Made by a program: the position numbers and the translations under genes
NCBI GenBank assembly: GCA_964514385.1
Contig: CAZEQJ010000061.1
Location: forward strand, 1 to 12,054
Length of the DNA: 12,054 nt
Reading direction: 5' to 3'
Source: CAZEQJ01 sp964514385
GTDB taxonomy: Bacteria > Bacteroidota > Bacteroidia > Cytophagales > Cyclobacteriaceae
The notes under the pieces: generated by a model
Told to the model about the DNA's origin: nothing
What the model saw: the letters and a program-made list of their open reading frames with translations, nothing else
The model's database searches: none
Shown: piece after piece, positions 1 to 6,576 of the stretch
How the letters are laid out: each line of letters begins with the position of its first letter
Numbering within the stretch: the first letter of the stretch is position 1

Positions 1-1
1 G

Positions 2-196
2 CATGCACCGATGCTCTTTGTCTCTGGAAAAGAGGACCACATCACCCCAGCTTCATTGAACACGACCAACTTCAATCGATATAAAGATGAAAACAGTATC
101 AGAGAACATAAAATATTTGACGGCCGTGATCACTTTATAGCCGGTGAAGAGGGTTGGGAAGAAGTGGCTCAGTATGCCTATGATTGGTTGAAATAA
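2..196 (+). CDS. alpha/beta hydrolase, C-terminal fragment
   Basis: The window opens inside this gene; only the last 64 codons are present, read in frame from base 2 to the stop at 194-196. The fragment carries the C-terminal half of an alpha/beta-hydrolase catalytic core. The strand-and-loop motif APMLFVSGKEDHITP supplies the family's acidic residue, and GRDHFI supplies the catalytic histidine, followed by a short amphipathic helix ending in YDWLK. The nucleophile elbow must lie upstream of the window. Relatives are cytoplasmic serine hydrolases or haloperoxidase-like esterases; the substrate cannot be told from this end. A strong intrinsic terminator follows 25 bases after the stop, so the gene ends its transcript. 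The ATG at base 11 is internal to the domain and is not the start. Confidence 0.85.
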   Translation, partial: HAPMLFVSGKEDHITPASLNTTNFNRYKDENSIREHKIFDGRDHFIAGEEGWEEVAQYAYDWLK

Positions 197-221
197 CCAG
201 TTCACAGTCCAAAGTAGTACG

Positions 222-259
222 TAACGGTTTGAGTAATGATCTCAAACCGTTATTTTTTT
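222..259 (+). terminator. Rho-independent terminator after the hydrolase gene
   Basis: A perfect 12-base-pair stem is formed by TAACGGTTTGAG (222-233) and its exact reverse complement (241-252), with a 7-base loop. Seven T residues follow at 253-259. It ends the hydrolase transcript. An in-frame extension of the next gene back to 184 would have to be translated through this hairpin, which is one reason for choosing the start at 340. Confidence 0.93.
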
Positions 260-339
260 GCCCGGCGCTTACATATTATAATAACAGCAAGAAAATAACG
301 TATTTTAAATCTATACCTCTTGCAAATAAAAATCTGTAC

Positions 340-861
340 ATGAAACGCAATTTCGTTAAAGTTCTGACCATGATGGCGCTGGCGTTATTGATATGCCAAT
401 CCGGTATGGCTCAGGATAGTCTGAAATCCCAGCCCTTTATCTATATGACTGCTGCACCACTGAGTGACGGCCATGTGACCATACTGAAAAATAAAATAAT
501 TGAGATGCTTTATTATTTCATAGGTGGTGATTTGAACGGCATCAAAACAAAAGTAGTTGTGGAGGACACGGGTTCGGAAATCAAACAGGTGACCGATATT
601 TTGTTATGGGGGATTAGATACACACGATTTCTGATTTATCCCAGACGGCCGGAATCGGATAATCTTAAACCATCTGAATATACCGTAAAATTGTCAATTT
701 ATACAGATGACCCTTCCCGGTATATGTATGTGCCTGAAGCAATAGATCCGGGAAAGCCGCTATATCAAGACATGGAAGTAGTATATCAGAATGCCATATG
801 GAAAAAAACACAACTTGATGATTATTTTATTGGCAGCCGGCATTTTCCTGCTTGGCTTTAA
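340..861 (+). CDS. secreted protein of unknown function
   Basis: This 173-residue protein has an N-terminal signal peptide: basic MKRNFVK, a hydrophobic core at about residues 8-19, and a likely signal peptidase I site in GMA-QD near residue 24. It is therefore predicted to be exported to the periplasm or beyond. I do not recognise the mature part. It mixes beta-strand-like segments (TKVVVED, YTVKLSIYTDD) with aromatic and proline-rich turns and has no obvious catalytic motif. An upstream in-frame ATG at 184 was rejected because the extra 52 codons lie across a strong terminator and bury the signal peptide. No clear Shine-Dalgarno sequence precedes 340, as is usual in Bacteroidota. The last 20 or so codons overlap other open frames at a seven-A run (802-808), so the true C-terminus is uncertain. 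It probably shares a transcript with the next gene. Confidence 0.7.
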   Translation: MKRNFVKVLTMMALALLICQSGMAQDSLKSQPFIYMTAAPLSDGHVTILKNKIIEMLYYFIGGDLNGIKTKVVVEDTGSEIKQVTDILLWGIRYTRFLIYPRRPESDNLKPSEYTVKLSIYTDDPSRYMYVPEAIDPGKPLYQDMEVVYQNAIWKKTQLDDYFIGSRHFPAWL

Positions 862-931
862 ATTTAAAACTGATACTTTGGAGCTATGTCTCACAAATGC
901 CGGGTATCAGCATGATGAAACAACAAAATAA
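818..931 (+). other. possible small membrane-peptide ORF or frameshifted gene end
   Basis: In the +1 frame relative to the upstream gene, an ATG at 818 opens 37 codons ending in TAA at 929-931. The peptide starts MIILLAAGIFLLGFKFK, a clean hydrophobic stretch followed by basic residues, then a polar tail ending DETTK. The same frame joins the upstream gene in phase if one A is removed from the seven-A run at 802-808, so this could be the real C-terminus of that gene rather than a separate peptide. Its low confidence reflects the short length and the overlap with both neighbours. Confidence 0.25.
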
Positions 932-1379
932 TCCGATCCATTTTCAAATACCCGGGTACCGTCAGTATGAACGAAAAAAACTTGGCTATCGTCCGAATAT
1001 TATTGCCGGTCTAGGATATATGATCAGGCAGTCATTTCTGGCGGGAAATTTTAGCAGATTCTGGCAAAACTGGAACCCTCTTTTTTCTTATTACCTGCTT
1101 TACTATTGTTACAGGCCACTTTTAAAGTATTTACCCCGGTTTATTACAATCATCACCGTTTTTGCCATCAGTGGCGCTATTCATGACCTGGCGGCTTCGG
1201 TTATTAAGCAGCAAGCCTTTGTTTTATTTACGCCTTTGTTTGCATTTTATGGGTTACTAGTCGTATTCGAAAATTATTTCTGGCCTGATGATTATAGTCT
1301 TCCGGTTTTTATACGACCGCTATATCATCTTTTCCTGATCATAGGGCCCTATTTTCTCGTGGCAAGGTTCGTCGCATAA
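897..1379 (+). CDS. short MBOAT-like (wax-synthase-type) membrane acyltransferase homologue
   Basis: The product is about 160 residues. After a polar N-terminus (IPGYRQYERKKLGYRPN) it has FWQNWNPLFSYYLLYY, a Tyr-Arg-Pro-Leu element, then the membrane segment FAISGAIHDL and two further hydrophobic helices to the C-terminus. This order resembles the C-terminal part of membrane-bound O-acyltransferases: an FW-x-x-W-N/H motif, a Y-x-PL motif, then a buried His in a hydrophobic helix followed by Asp or Glu. It is closest in style to the wax-synthase type. The family usually has 300 or more residues, so only the catalytic half appears to be present. I infer an integral inner-membrane protein with possible acyl-transfer activity on an unknown substrate. 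The start is uncertain: TTG at 852 overlaps the upstream stop, and ATG at 897, 912 or 915 are alternatives. I chose 897, which has GGAG 13 bases upstream. Confidence 0.62.
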   Translation: MPGISMMKQQNNPIHFQIPGYRQYERKKLGYRPNIIAGLGYMIRQSFLAGNFSRFWQNWNPLFSYYLLYYCYRPLLKYLPRFITIITVFAISGAIHDLAASVIKQQAFVLFTPLFAFYGLLVVFENYFWPDDYSLPVFIRPLYHLFLIIGPYFLVARFVA

Positions 1380-1393
1380 GCAGCCTGCAACAT

Positions 1394-2293
1394 TTATTCC
1401 GGGAGTCCATTGAGTATCGGTGCCAGCACCACCAGATTGCGTGAGTGTATACGGATATCAAAGCTTTTACCCTTGCTGATGTATTCTCCATCGATATGAA
1501 CATCAATTTCTCCTTCCGGGCAGTTAACACTGATATTCTTTGCAGTAATAGTCTTCACATGTTTGCGCCTGTCTACTGTACCATTCATGATAGAAAATGC
1601 GACACCTGGTGTAGACAGAGCAGGAAAAGGTTCGATAACAGAAAGATTCAGATAGCCATCATCAGCACTGGCAGCTGGTGCAATCACGGCATTATTTCCA
1701 TACTGTTTTCCGTTGGCAAAGGCCATAATAAAGGGTGTGAAATGGTAGAGTTTGCCATCTGCCTCGATGTCAACAGGGCTGGTCTTAAAATCACGAAGCT
1801 CACTGATGACCGCCCCGACGTATGACCAGAGGCCACGGAGCCCGGATTTCTCAAAAGCACGGCTTACCGCAGCATCAAAGCCCATCCCGGCAACGTTAAT
1901 AAATACACGACCGTTGATGGTGCAGGTATCCACCCTGCGTGCAGCACCTGATATGATCACCCGCATAGCGCCTTCAAACTGCATCGGGATTTTAAGGTAA
2001 CGTGCAAATCCATTTCCACTGCCATTAGGTACGATACCCAGCCGCGTTTCTGTATTTACAAGGGCACTACCAACCTCATTGATGGTGCCATCACCTCCCA
2101 CTGCTATCACTGCAAAGGCTTTTTTTGCGGCCAGCCCTGCCGCCAGCTCCTTTCCATGTCCGGGGTATTCGGTATAAAGGTATGTCGCCCGGTAGGGTGA
2201 TGATTGCAATATCCTGTCCGCCCGCTTTTCCAGATTTCTGATTCGGCGTGTTCCGGATCGGGGGTTGATAATGAAATAAATCTGTTCTGACAT
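1394..2293 (-). CDS. diacylglycerol kinase family lipid kinase (YegS/DgkB-like)
   Basis: The 299-residue protein has the usual length and motif order of the DAGK catalytic-domain family. NPRSG at 10-14 and GGDGT at 66-70 form the nucleotide-binding site. NGSGNGFAR (90-98) is the glycine-rich loop, and AGMGFDA (135-141) and FANGKQYG (192-199) mark the core of the beta-sandwich domain. DDGYL (211-215) and HIDGE (266-270) are the conserved acidic C-terminal motifs. The family transfers phosphate from ATP to a lipid such as diacylglycerol, or in some members sphingoid lipids, at the cytoplasmic face of the membrane; the lipid here cannot be told. No signal peptide or membrane helix is seen, which fits a peripheral enzyme. 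It converges on the MBOAT-like gene with a 14-base gap. It diverges from the propeller gene across about 105 bases that must hold both promoters. Confidence 0.93.
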   Translation of the reverse strand: MSEQIYFIINPRSGTRRIRNLEKRADRILQSSPYRATYLYTEYPGHGKELAAGLAAKKAFAVIAVGGDGTINEVGSALVNTETRLGIVPNGSGNGFARYLKIPMQFEGAMRVIISGAARRVDTCTINGRVFINVAGMGFDAAVSRAFEKSGLRGLWSYVGAVISELRDFKTSPVDIEADGKLYHFTPFIMAFANGKQYGNNAVIAPAASADDGYLNLSVIEPFPALSTPGVAFSIMNGTVDRRKHVKTITAKNISVNCPEGEIDVHIDGEYISKGKSFDIRIHSRNLVVLAPILNGLPE

Positions 2294-2398
2294 TTAACTG
2301 CTAATCCTTGAAATCAGATTTTGCCCACTGAAATAATCTTGTTGAGCGAAATATACGGATAATTGTATATTGTGATTCCAAAATAAACTGATAAGTAC

Positions 2399-5300
2399 AT
2401 GAAATTCATCAATATACTCTTTTCCTTTCTGCTGAGCCTTACCGTTTTTGGACAGCAACTGGATATGCGCCTGATGCATGATCTGGCACCGCGTGCCATT
2501 GGGCCTGCTGGTATGAGTGGCCGTGTTACGACGATAGACGTAGTCAATGACAATCCATCGATTATTTATGTAGGTACCGCCTCTGGAGGCCTCTGGAAAT
2601 CCGAAAGTGGTGGAATCGACTGGCAGCCGATATTTGATAATCAAAAAGTGCTTTCCATAGGTGCTGTAGCTATACAGCAAAGCAACCCTGATGTAATATG
2701 GGCAGGCACGGGTGAAGGAAATCCACGAAACAGTGTGTCGAGCGGCTACGGGCTGTATAAATCTATGGATGGTGGACGCACCTGGAAGTTAATGGGACTC
2801 GAAAAAACACGATCTATACATCGTATTATCATTGATCCTACTGATCCCAATACCGTGTATGTAGGGGCTTTGGGCACGATCTGGGGCGAAAATCCGGAAA
2901 GGGGTGTATACAAAACCACAGATGGTGGTAAAACCTGGAATAAAATTTTATATGTAAATGAAAAAGCAGGTGTAGCAGATATGGTAATGGACCCCACCAA
3001 TCCCAATAAAATTATTGCTGCGATGTGGGAATTTCGCCGCTGGCCCTATTTCTTCAACTCTGGTGGCCCCGGCAGTGGACTCTACGTTACCTATGACGGT
3101 GGTGAGACCTGGCAACAACGTACTGAGAAAAACGGGCTGCCAAAAGGAGACCTGGGCCGGATAGGTCTTGCGATAGCACCAAGTAAGCCAAATGTGGTGT
3201 ATGCGATCATCGAAGCAAAAAAGAATGCACTCTACCGTTCCAATGACGGGGGCGTATCTTGGAAAATGATCAATGACAGAGATGAGATCGGTGACCGGCC
3301 CTTCTACTACGCCGACCTCTATGTGGATTCAAAAAATGAAAACAGGCTCTATACCCTGTTCAGCCGTGTATCGATGAGTGAGGATGGCGGTCGTTCATTC
3401 AATGTTATTCTCCCCTATTACGGCGACAAAGCTGTTCACCCTGATCACCATGCCTTTTACATACACCCGGAAAATCCTGATTTTATGATCAATGGCAACG
3501 ACGGCGGTATGGCCATCACGCATGATGGAGGTGACACTTGGCGGTTTGTGGAAAATCTGCCCCTGGCACAGTTTTATCATATCAATGTAGATGAAATGTT
3601 CCCCTATCATGTCTATGGAGGCATGCAGGATAATGGTTCCTGGCGGGGACCCGGATTTGTGCTTCGGGCTGGAGGTATCCGGAATGGATACTGGGAAGAG
3701 CTTTACTTTGGTGATGGCTTTGATGTAGTGCCCGATCCGGAAGAACCCGGGCGATATGGATACGCCATGTCGCAGGGTGGTAATGTGGGGCGCTACGACC
3801 TGCTAACCAAAAGCTCTCAGTCAATTCGCCCTGTCCATCCGGAGGGTGAATATCTCAGATTCAACTGGAATGCAGCCATTGCCCAGGATCCGCATAACCC
3901 GGATGCCCTCTATTATGGCAGCCAGTTTTTACATTACAGCACCGACAATGGGAACAGCTGGAAGATTCTCTCGCCTGATCTTACGACCAATGACCCCGAA
4001 AAACAAAAGCAGGATGTAAGTGGCGGTCTTACCATTGACGCCACCAATGCTGAGAACTATACCACCATCACTGCAATTGCTCCCAGCCCGGTAGATGCAA
4101 AAGTAATCTGGGTAGGCACGGATGATGGTAACATCCAGATGACGCGGGACGGTGGATCGAACTGGACGTTATTGAACAGCAGGGTTAAAGGACTTCCGGG
4201 GAATGGCTGGATCAACCAGATACGTGTGTCTCCTTCCAATGCTGGCGAAGCGTATGTGGTAATGAACAATTACCGTCAGGATGACCTTACCCCCTACCTC
4301 TACCACACCACCGATTACGGTCGGTCCTGGACAAATATTGTGGAAAATAAAGGGATATGGGGATATACACTGAGCTTTTTTCAGGATGAAATAGAGCCGA
4401 GACTCATGTTTCTGGGAACCGAATTTGGCTTATACATAAGCTTTGACAAGGGCAGCTCATGGAACCATTGGACTGAAGGCTATCCTAATGTGTCCACCAT
4501 CGACATGGCATATCAGAAAGATCAGGATGACCTTGTGATTGGCACCTTTGGCAGGGCGGCATATGTATTTGATCACCTGCAACCACTGCGAGAAATAGCA
4601 GCAGAGGGACTGAACAGCTCATTCAGGCTGTACGAGGGTGGCACAGGCTACCTGACAACCTCCGGGCAAGCAGCCGGCACACGATTCGCAGCCAATGCGA
4701 TTTATCTTGGTGAAAACCGAAGTGACAACCTTCCTATTGCGATGTATATTAAAAAGGAAGCCAAGGAAGATACGAAGCCGGATGCAGAGGAAGGAGATGA
4801 GCAGAAGAAGAAAAATGATACAGGAAAAGTGAAACTATATATTAAAGACGGTAATGACACCATCCGTACGCTCGAATACACACCCGACAGCACGGGCATT
4901 CATGTCATGTATTGGGGCATGGAAAGAAAAGGAAAACCTTACCCCACACGAAGCACCAGCAACAGAGACCGTGAACCGGGAGGAGCGCCTATAATGCCCG
5001 GATCTTATAAAGTTGTGGCTTCGTATAACGGCATTACGGACAGTGCCATGGTGACTGTAAAACCTGACCCTCGTGTATCATTTGATGAAGAGATAGAACT
5101 TGAAATCAGAAAAATGTATGAGGAAACTGAAGCCTTGTATGGGGTAAGCGCAGAAGCAGTAAAACAACTGGTAGCTGCTAAAAAAATGATCGATGTAGTC
5201 ACGGGCCGTTTTCCTGAAGAAAAAACAGAGGATATGAAGGCTCTGATCAAGGAAGCAGGTGAAGTGAAAAAGCAACTGGAAGAGTTTATCGTGGCCTTCA

Positions 5301-5566
5301 TTGGACCGGAAGAAGTCAAAGGCATTCAACGTAATCCGGATGAGTTGACCCGGAAAATAGGGGCTGCGTCTTCATACACCCGAAATAAGGCAGGACGTAC
5401 CGATAACTTTACCACAGCTTACAATGAGGCAAAATCGCTGGTAAATTCAAAATTAATGGAAATCAATACCTATATGGAAGGTGATTTTGCAGACTTCAGG
5501 GACAGGTTGATGCAGACAGATCTCGAATATTTTAAACCGTATGAACCTGTAGAAATAGAAGAATAA
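2399..5566 (+). CDS. exported Asp-box (BNR/sortilin-type) beta-propeller protein
   Basis: The 1055-residue protein begins with a signal peptide (MKFINILFSFLLSLTVFGQ, cleavage near residue 19) and is predicted to be exported. Residues about 30-725 are a repetitive beta-propeller with eleven Asp-box turns of the S/T-x-D-x-G-x-x-W type, as in sortilin/Vps10 and BNR-repeat proteins. Many repeats are followed by DPTNPN-like turns. A Lys/Glu-rich linker lies at about 780-805. Next comes an Ig-like segment resembling the FlgD fold (IKDGNDTIRTLEY ... PGSYKVVASYNG), then a charged, mostly helical tail at about 890-1040. Homologues in Bacteroidota are often labelled glycosyl hydrolase because of the BNR repeats, but I see no sialidase-type Arg triad or other catalytic signature, so a binding or scaffold role is equally likely. 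It is a single-gene unit ending at a shared terminator. The length matches the roughly 1000-residue members of this group. Confidence 0.9.
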   Translation: MKFINILFSFLLSLTVFGQQLDMRLMHDLAPRAIGPAGMSGRVTTIDVVNDNPSIIYVGTASGGLWKSESGGIDWQPIFDNQKVLSIGAVAIQQSNPDVIWAGTGEGNPRNSVSSGYGLYKSMDGGRTWKLMGLEKTRSIHRIIIDPTDPNTVYVGALGTIWGENPERGVYKTTDGGKTWNKILYVNEKAGVADMVMDPTNPNKIIAAMWEFRRWPYFFNSGGPGSGLYVTYDGGETWQQRTEKNGLPKGDLGRIGLAIAPSKPNVVYAIIEAKKNALYRSNDGGVSWKMINDRDEIGDRPFYYADLYVDSKNENRLYTLFSRVSMSEDGGRSFNVILPYYGDKAVHPDHHAFYIHPENPDFMINGNDGGMAITHDGGDTWRFVENLPLAQFYHINVDEMFPYHVYGGMQDNGSWRGPGFVLRAGGIRNGYWEELYFGDGFDVVPDPEEPGRYGYAMSQGGNVGRYDLLTKSSQSIRPVHPEGEYLRFNWNAAIAQDPHNPDALYYGSQFLHYSTDNGNSWKILSPDLTTNDPEKQKQDVSGGLTIDATNAENYTTITAIAPSPVDAKVIWVGTDDGNIQMTRDGGSNWTLLNSRVKGLPGNGWINQIRVSPSNAGEAYVVMNNYRQDDLTPYLYHTTDYGRSWTNIVENKGIWGYTLSFFQDEIEPRLMFLGTEFGLYISFDKGSSWNHWTEGYPNVSTIDMAYQKDQDDLVIGTFGRAAYVFDHLQPLREIAAEGLNSSFRLYEGGTGYLTTSGQAAGTRFAANAIYLGENRSDNLPIAMYIKKEAKEDTKPDAEEGDEQKKKNDTGKVKLYIKDGNDTIRTLEYTPDSTGIHVMYWGMERKGKPYPTRSTSNRDREPGGAPIMPGSYKVVASYNGITDSAMVTVKPDPRVSFDEEIELEIRKMYEETEALYGVSAEAVKQLVAAKKMIDVVTGRFPEEKTEDMKALIKEAGEVKKQLEEFIVAFIGPEEVKGIQRNPDELTRKIGAASSYTRNKAGRTDNFTTAYNEAKSLVNSKLMEINTYMEGDFADFRDRLMQTDLEYFKPYEPVEIEE
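2600..4462 (+). repeat. eleven Asp-box repeats within the propeller gene
   Basis: Protein-level repeats lie at residues about 68-75 (SESGGIDW), 122-129 (SMDGGRTW), 173-180 (TTDGGKTW), 231-238 (TYDGGETW), 281-288 (SNDGGVSW), 327-334 (SEDGGRSF), 374-381 (THDGGDTW), 514-521 (STDNGNSW), 582-589 (TRDGGSNW), 637-644 (TTDYGRSW) and 681-688 (SFDKGSSW). Spacing is mostly 40-68 residues, with one gap of about 133 residues between the seventh and eighth. In that gap the sequence GGMQDNGSW at 408-415 may be a degenerate turn. The first lacks the usual Asp and the sixth has Phe for Trp. This count suggests two stacked propellers, as in other long BNR proteins; that is inference. Confidence 0.88.
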
Positions 5567-5587
5567 AGCGTTCAGAAAATGAAACTG

Positions 5588-5615
5588 AAAGCCCATGGCA
5601 AGCCATGGGCTTTTT
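5588..5615. terminator. bidirectional terminator between propeller and methyltransferase genes
   Basis: A perfect 11-base-pair stem joins AAAGCCCATGG (5588-5598) and CCATGGGCTTT (5603-5613) across a CAAG loop. T residues at 5611-5615 serve the plus-strand gene, which stops 21 bases upstream. On the minus strand the AAA at the base of the stem becomes the short U-tract. The right arm reaches the methyltransferase stop codon (5614-5616), so one compact hairpin ends both convergent transcripts. Confidence 0.9.
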
Positions 5616-6375
5616 ATTTATCCTTTCTGGCAATGTAAAATCCATAACTGTAGTAATGCCTGTATTTTTTATAAAATGCGATCTCGTCACGGGTATCATT
5701 TACCATTTGCAGGAAAGCATCCCTCTCCTTATGCAGATTGCTAAATCTTTCCAGCTTTTCTTCAAGTGGCAGGTAGTACTCATCGAGCCAACATGAAGTG
5801 GACAGGTAAAAATAGCCGGTCACGGTAAAGCCATTTTCTTCCAGAGTTTTAATTTTATGAGCGGCCGTATCAGCTTCCGGATATTCATTATTCCAGAATT
5901 GCTCCAACTCGGCCGGCCGGTCAGGCTTTATCCATGTCAGGTCGCTAAGTACCATAAATCCTCCTGCCTTGAGAAACCCCTTCCAATAAGCGATACCTCT
6001 GGCAAATCCGATATTATAGATGGCACCTTCAGACCAAATGATGTCAAGAGATTCTTTTTTAAAAGGCAAGTCGTCCATAGAGCCTGCCAGCGTCGTAATT
6101 TCACACCTCAGACTCCGTTCTGCTTTCCGGATTTCAAGCTTCTCTAAAAATTCAGGAAACAGGTCGATGGCTGTAATATGGCCTTGCAGGCATGATGCCA
6201 ACTTCAACGTCTGTGCTCCCGTGCCACACCCGATATCTGCAACATTTAGCCCGATATTATCCCGGTTTTCTACAAATGATAAAGCTAATTGAGTGTGATG
6301 ATCTGATCCCGGCCCCTGCCGGTATCCCTCCCGGTGGAGCGAAATCATAGCGTCTAAATATTCTTTTTCCATCAT
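5614..6375 (-). CDS. class I SAM-dependent methyltransferase
   Basis: The 253-residue soluble protein has a Rossmann-type methyltransferase core. Motif I is VADIGCGTG (45-53). The acidic end of strand 2 is ITAIDLF (D71). The adenine-contact region GSMDDLPF lies at 98-105 and motif IV-like DIIWSEGAIYNIG at 111-123. KAGGFMVLSDLTW (136-148) is the post-core strand of UbiE/methyltransferase-11 types. An N-terminal REGYRQGPGSD segment is typical of a Bacteroidota subgroup of these enzymes. The C-terminal 60 residues are helical, charged and tyrosine-rich and may form the substrate lid. The acceptor substrate is unknown. No signal peptide is present, so it acts in the cytoplasm. Two ATG codons are adjacent (6375 and 6372) and either could start; no Shine-Dalgarno sequence is seen. 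It diverges from the VWA lipoprotein gene across a 201-base spacer. Confidence 0.9.
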   Translation of the reverse strand: MMEKEYLDAMISLHREGYRQGPGSDHHTQLALSFVENRDNIGLNVADIGCGTGAQTLKLASCLQGHITAIDLFPEFLEKLEIRKAERSLRCEITTLAGSMDDLPFKKESLDIIWSEGAIYNIGFARGIAYWKGFLKAGGFMVLSDLTWIKPDRPAELEQFWNNEYPEADTAAHKIKTLEENGFTVTGYFYLSTSCWLDEYYLPLEEKLERFSNLHKERDAFLQMVNDTRDEIAFYKKYRHYYSYGFYIARKDK

Positions 6376-6576
6376 TTTTGGTTTAACGGTCTTTTGGAAA
6401 AATAAAGCATGAATTTTCCTAAAAGGTCTTTATCGAATGGATAAAAATATCATTTGCTAAGCAAAATAGCAGTTTTTAGAAAAATATCTAATCTTTCTTC
6501 AACCAATGAATCGTTTATCGGTGTCTGTATGACAGCTGACTTTATGATCCTCATAAGCCAACTAAATCAAAAGAAA

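Noticed and set aside
184..339. In-frame upstream extension of the 340-861 gene to an ATG at 184
   Set aside because: It would cross a perfect terminator hairpin (222-259), overlap the hydrolase stop and place an obvious signal peptide 52 residues inside the protein.
1445..2000. Plus-strand open frames opposite the lipid kinase gene
   Set aside because: They are shadows of a gene with full conserved motifs on the other strand and have no recognisable protein features.
2342..2374. Possible promoter TTG (2342) and TATATTGTG (2366) before the propeller gene
   Set aside because: The -7 element lacks one T of TAnnTTTG. The region is AT-rich and such partial matches are expected by chance.
2294..2680. 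Minus-strand open frame continuing upstream of the lipid kinase
   Set aside because: It lies mostly antisense to the start of the propeller gene, shows no family motifs, and the lipid kinase has a good ATG of its own at 2293.
6454..6576. TTG start at 6454 for the VWA gene
   Set aside because: The added 41 residues precede a clear lipoprotein signal peptide; the ATG at 6577 is followed directly by the lysines and lipobox.
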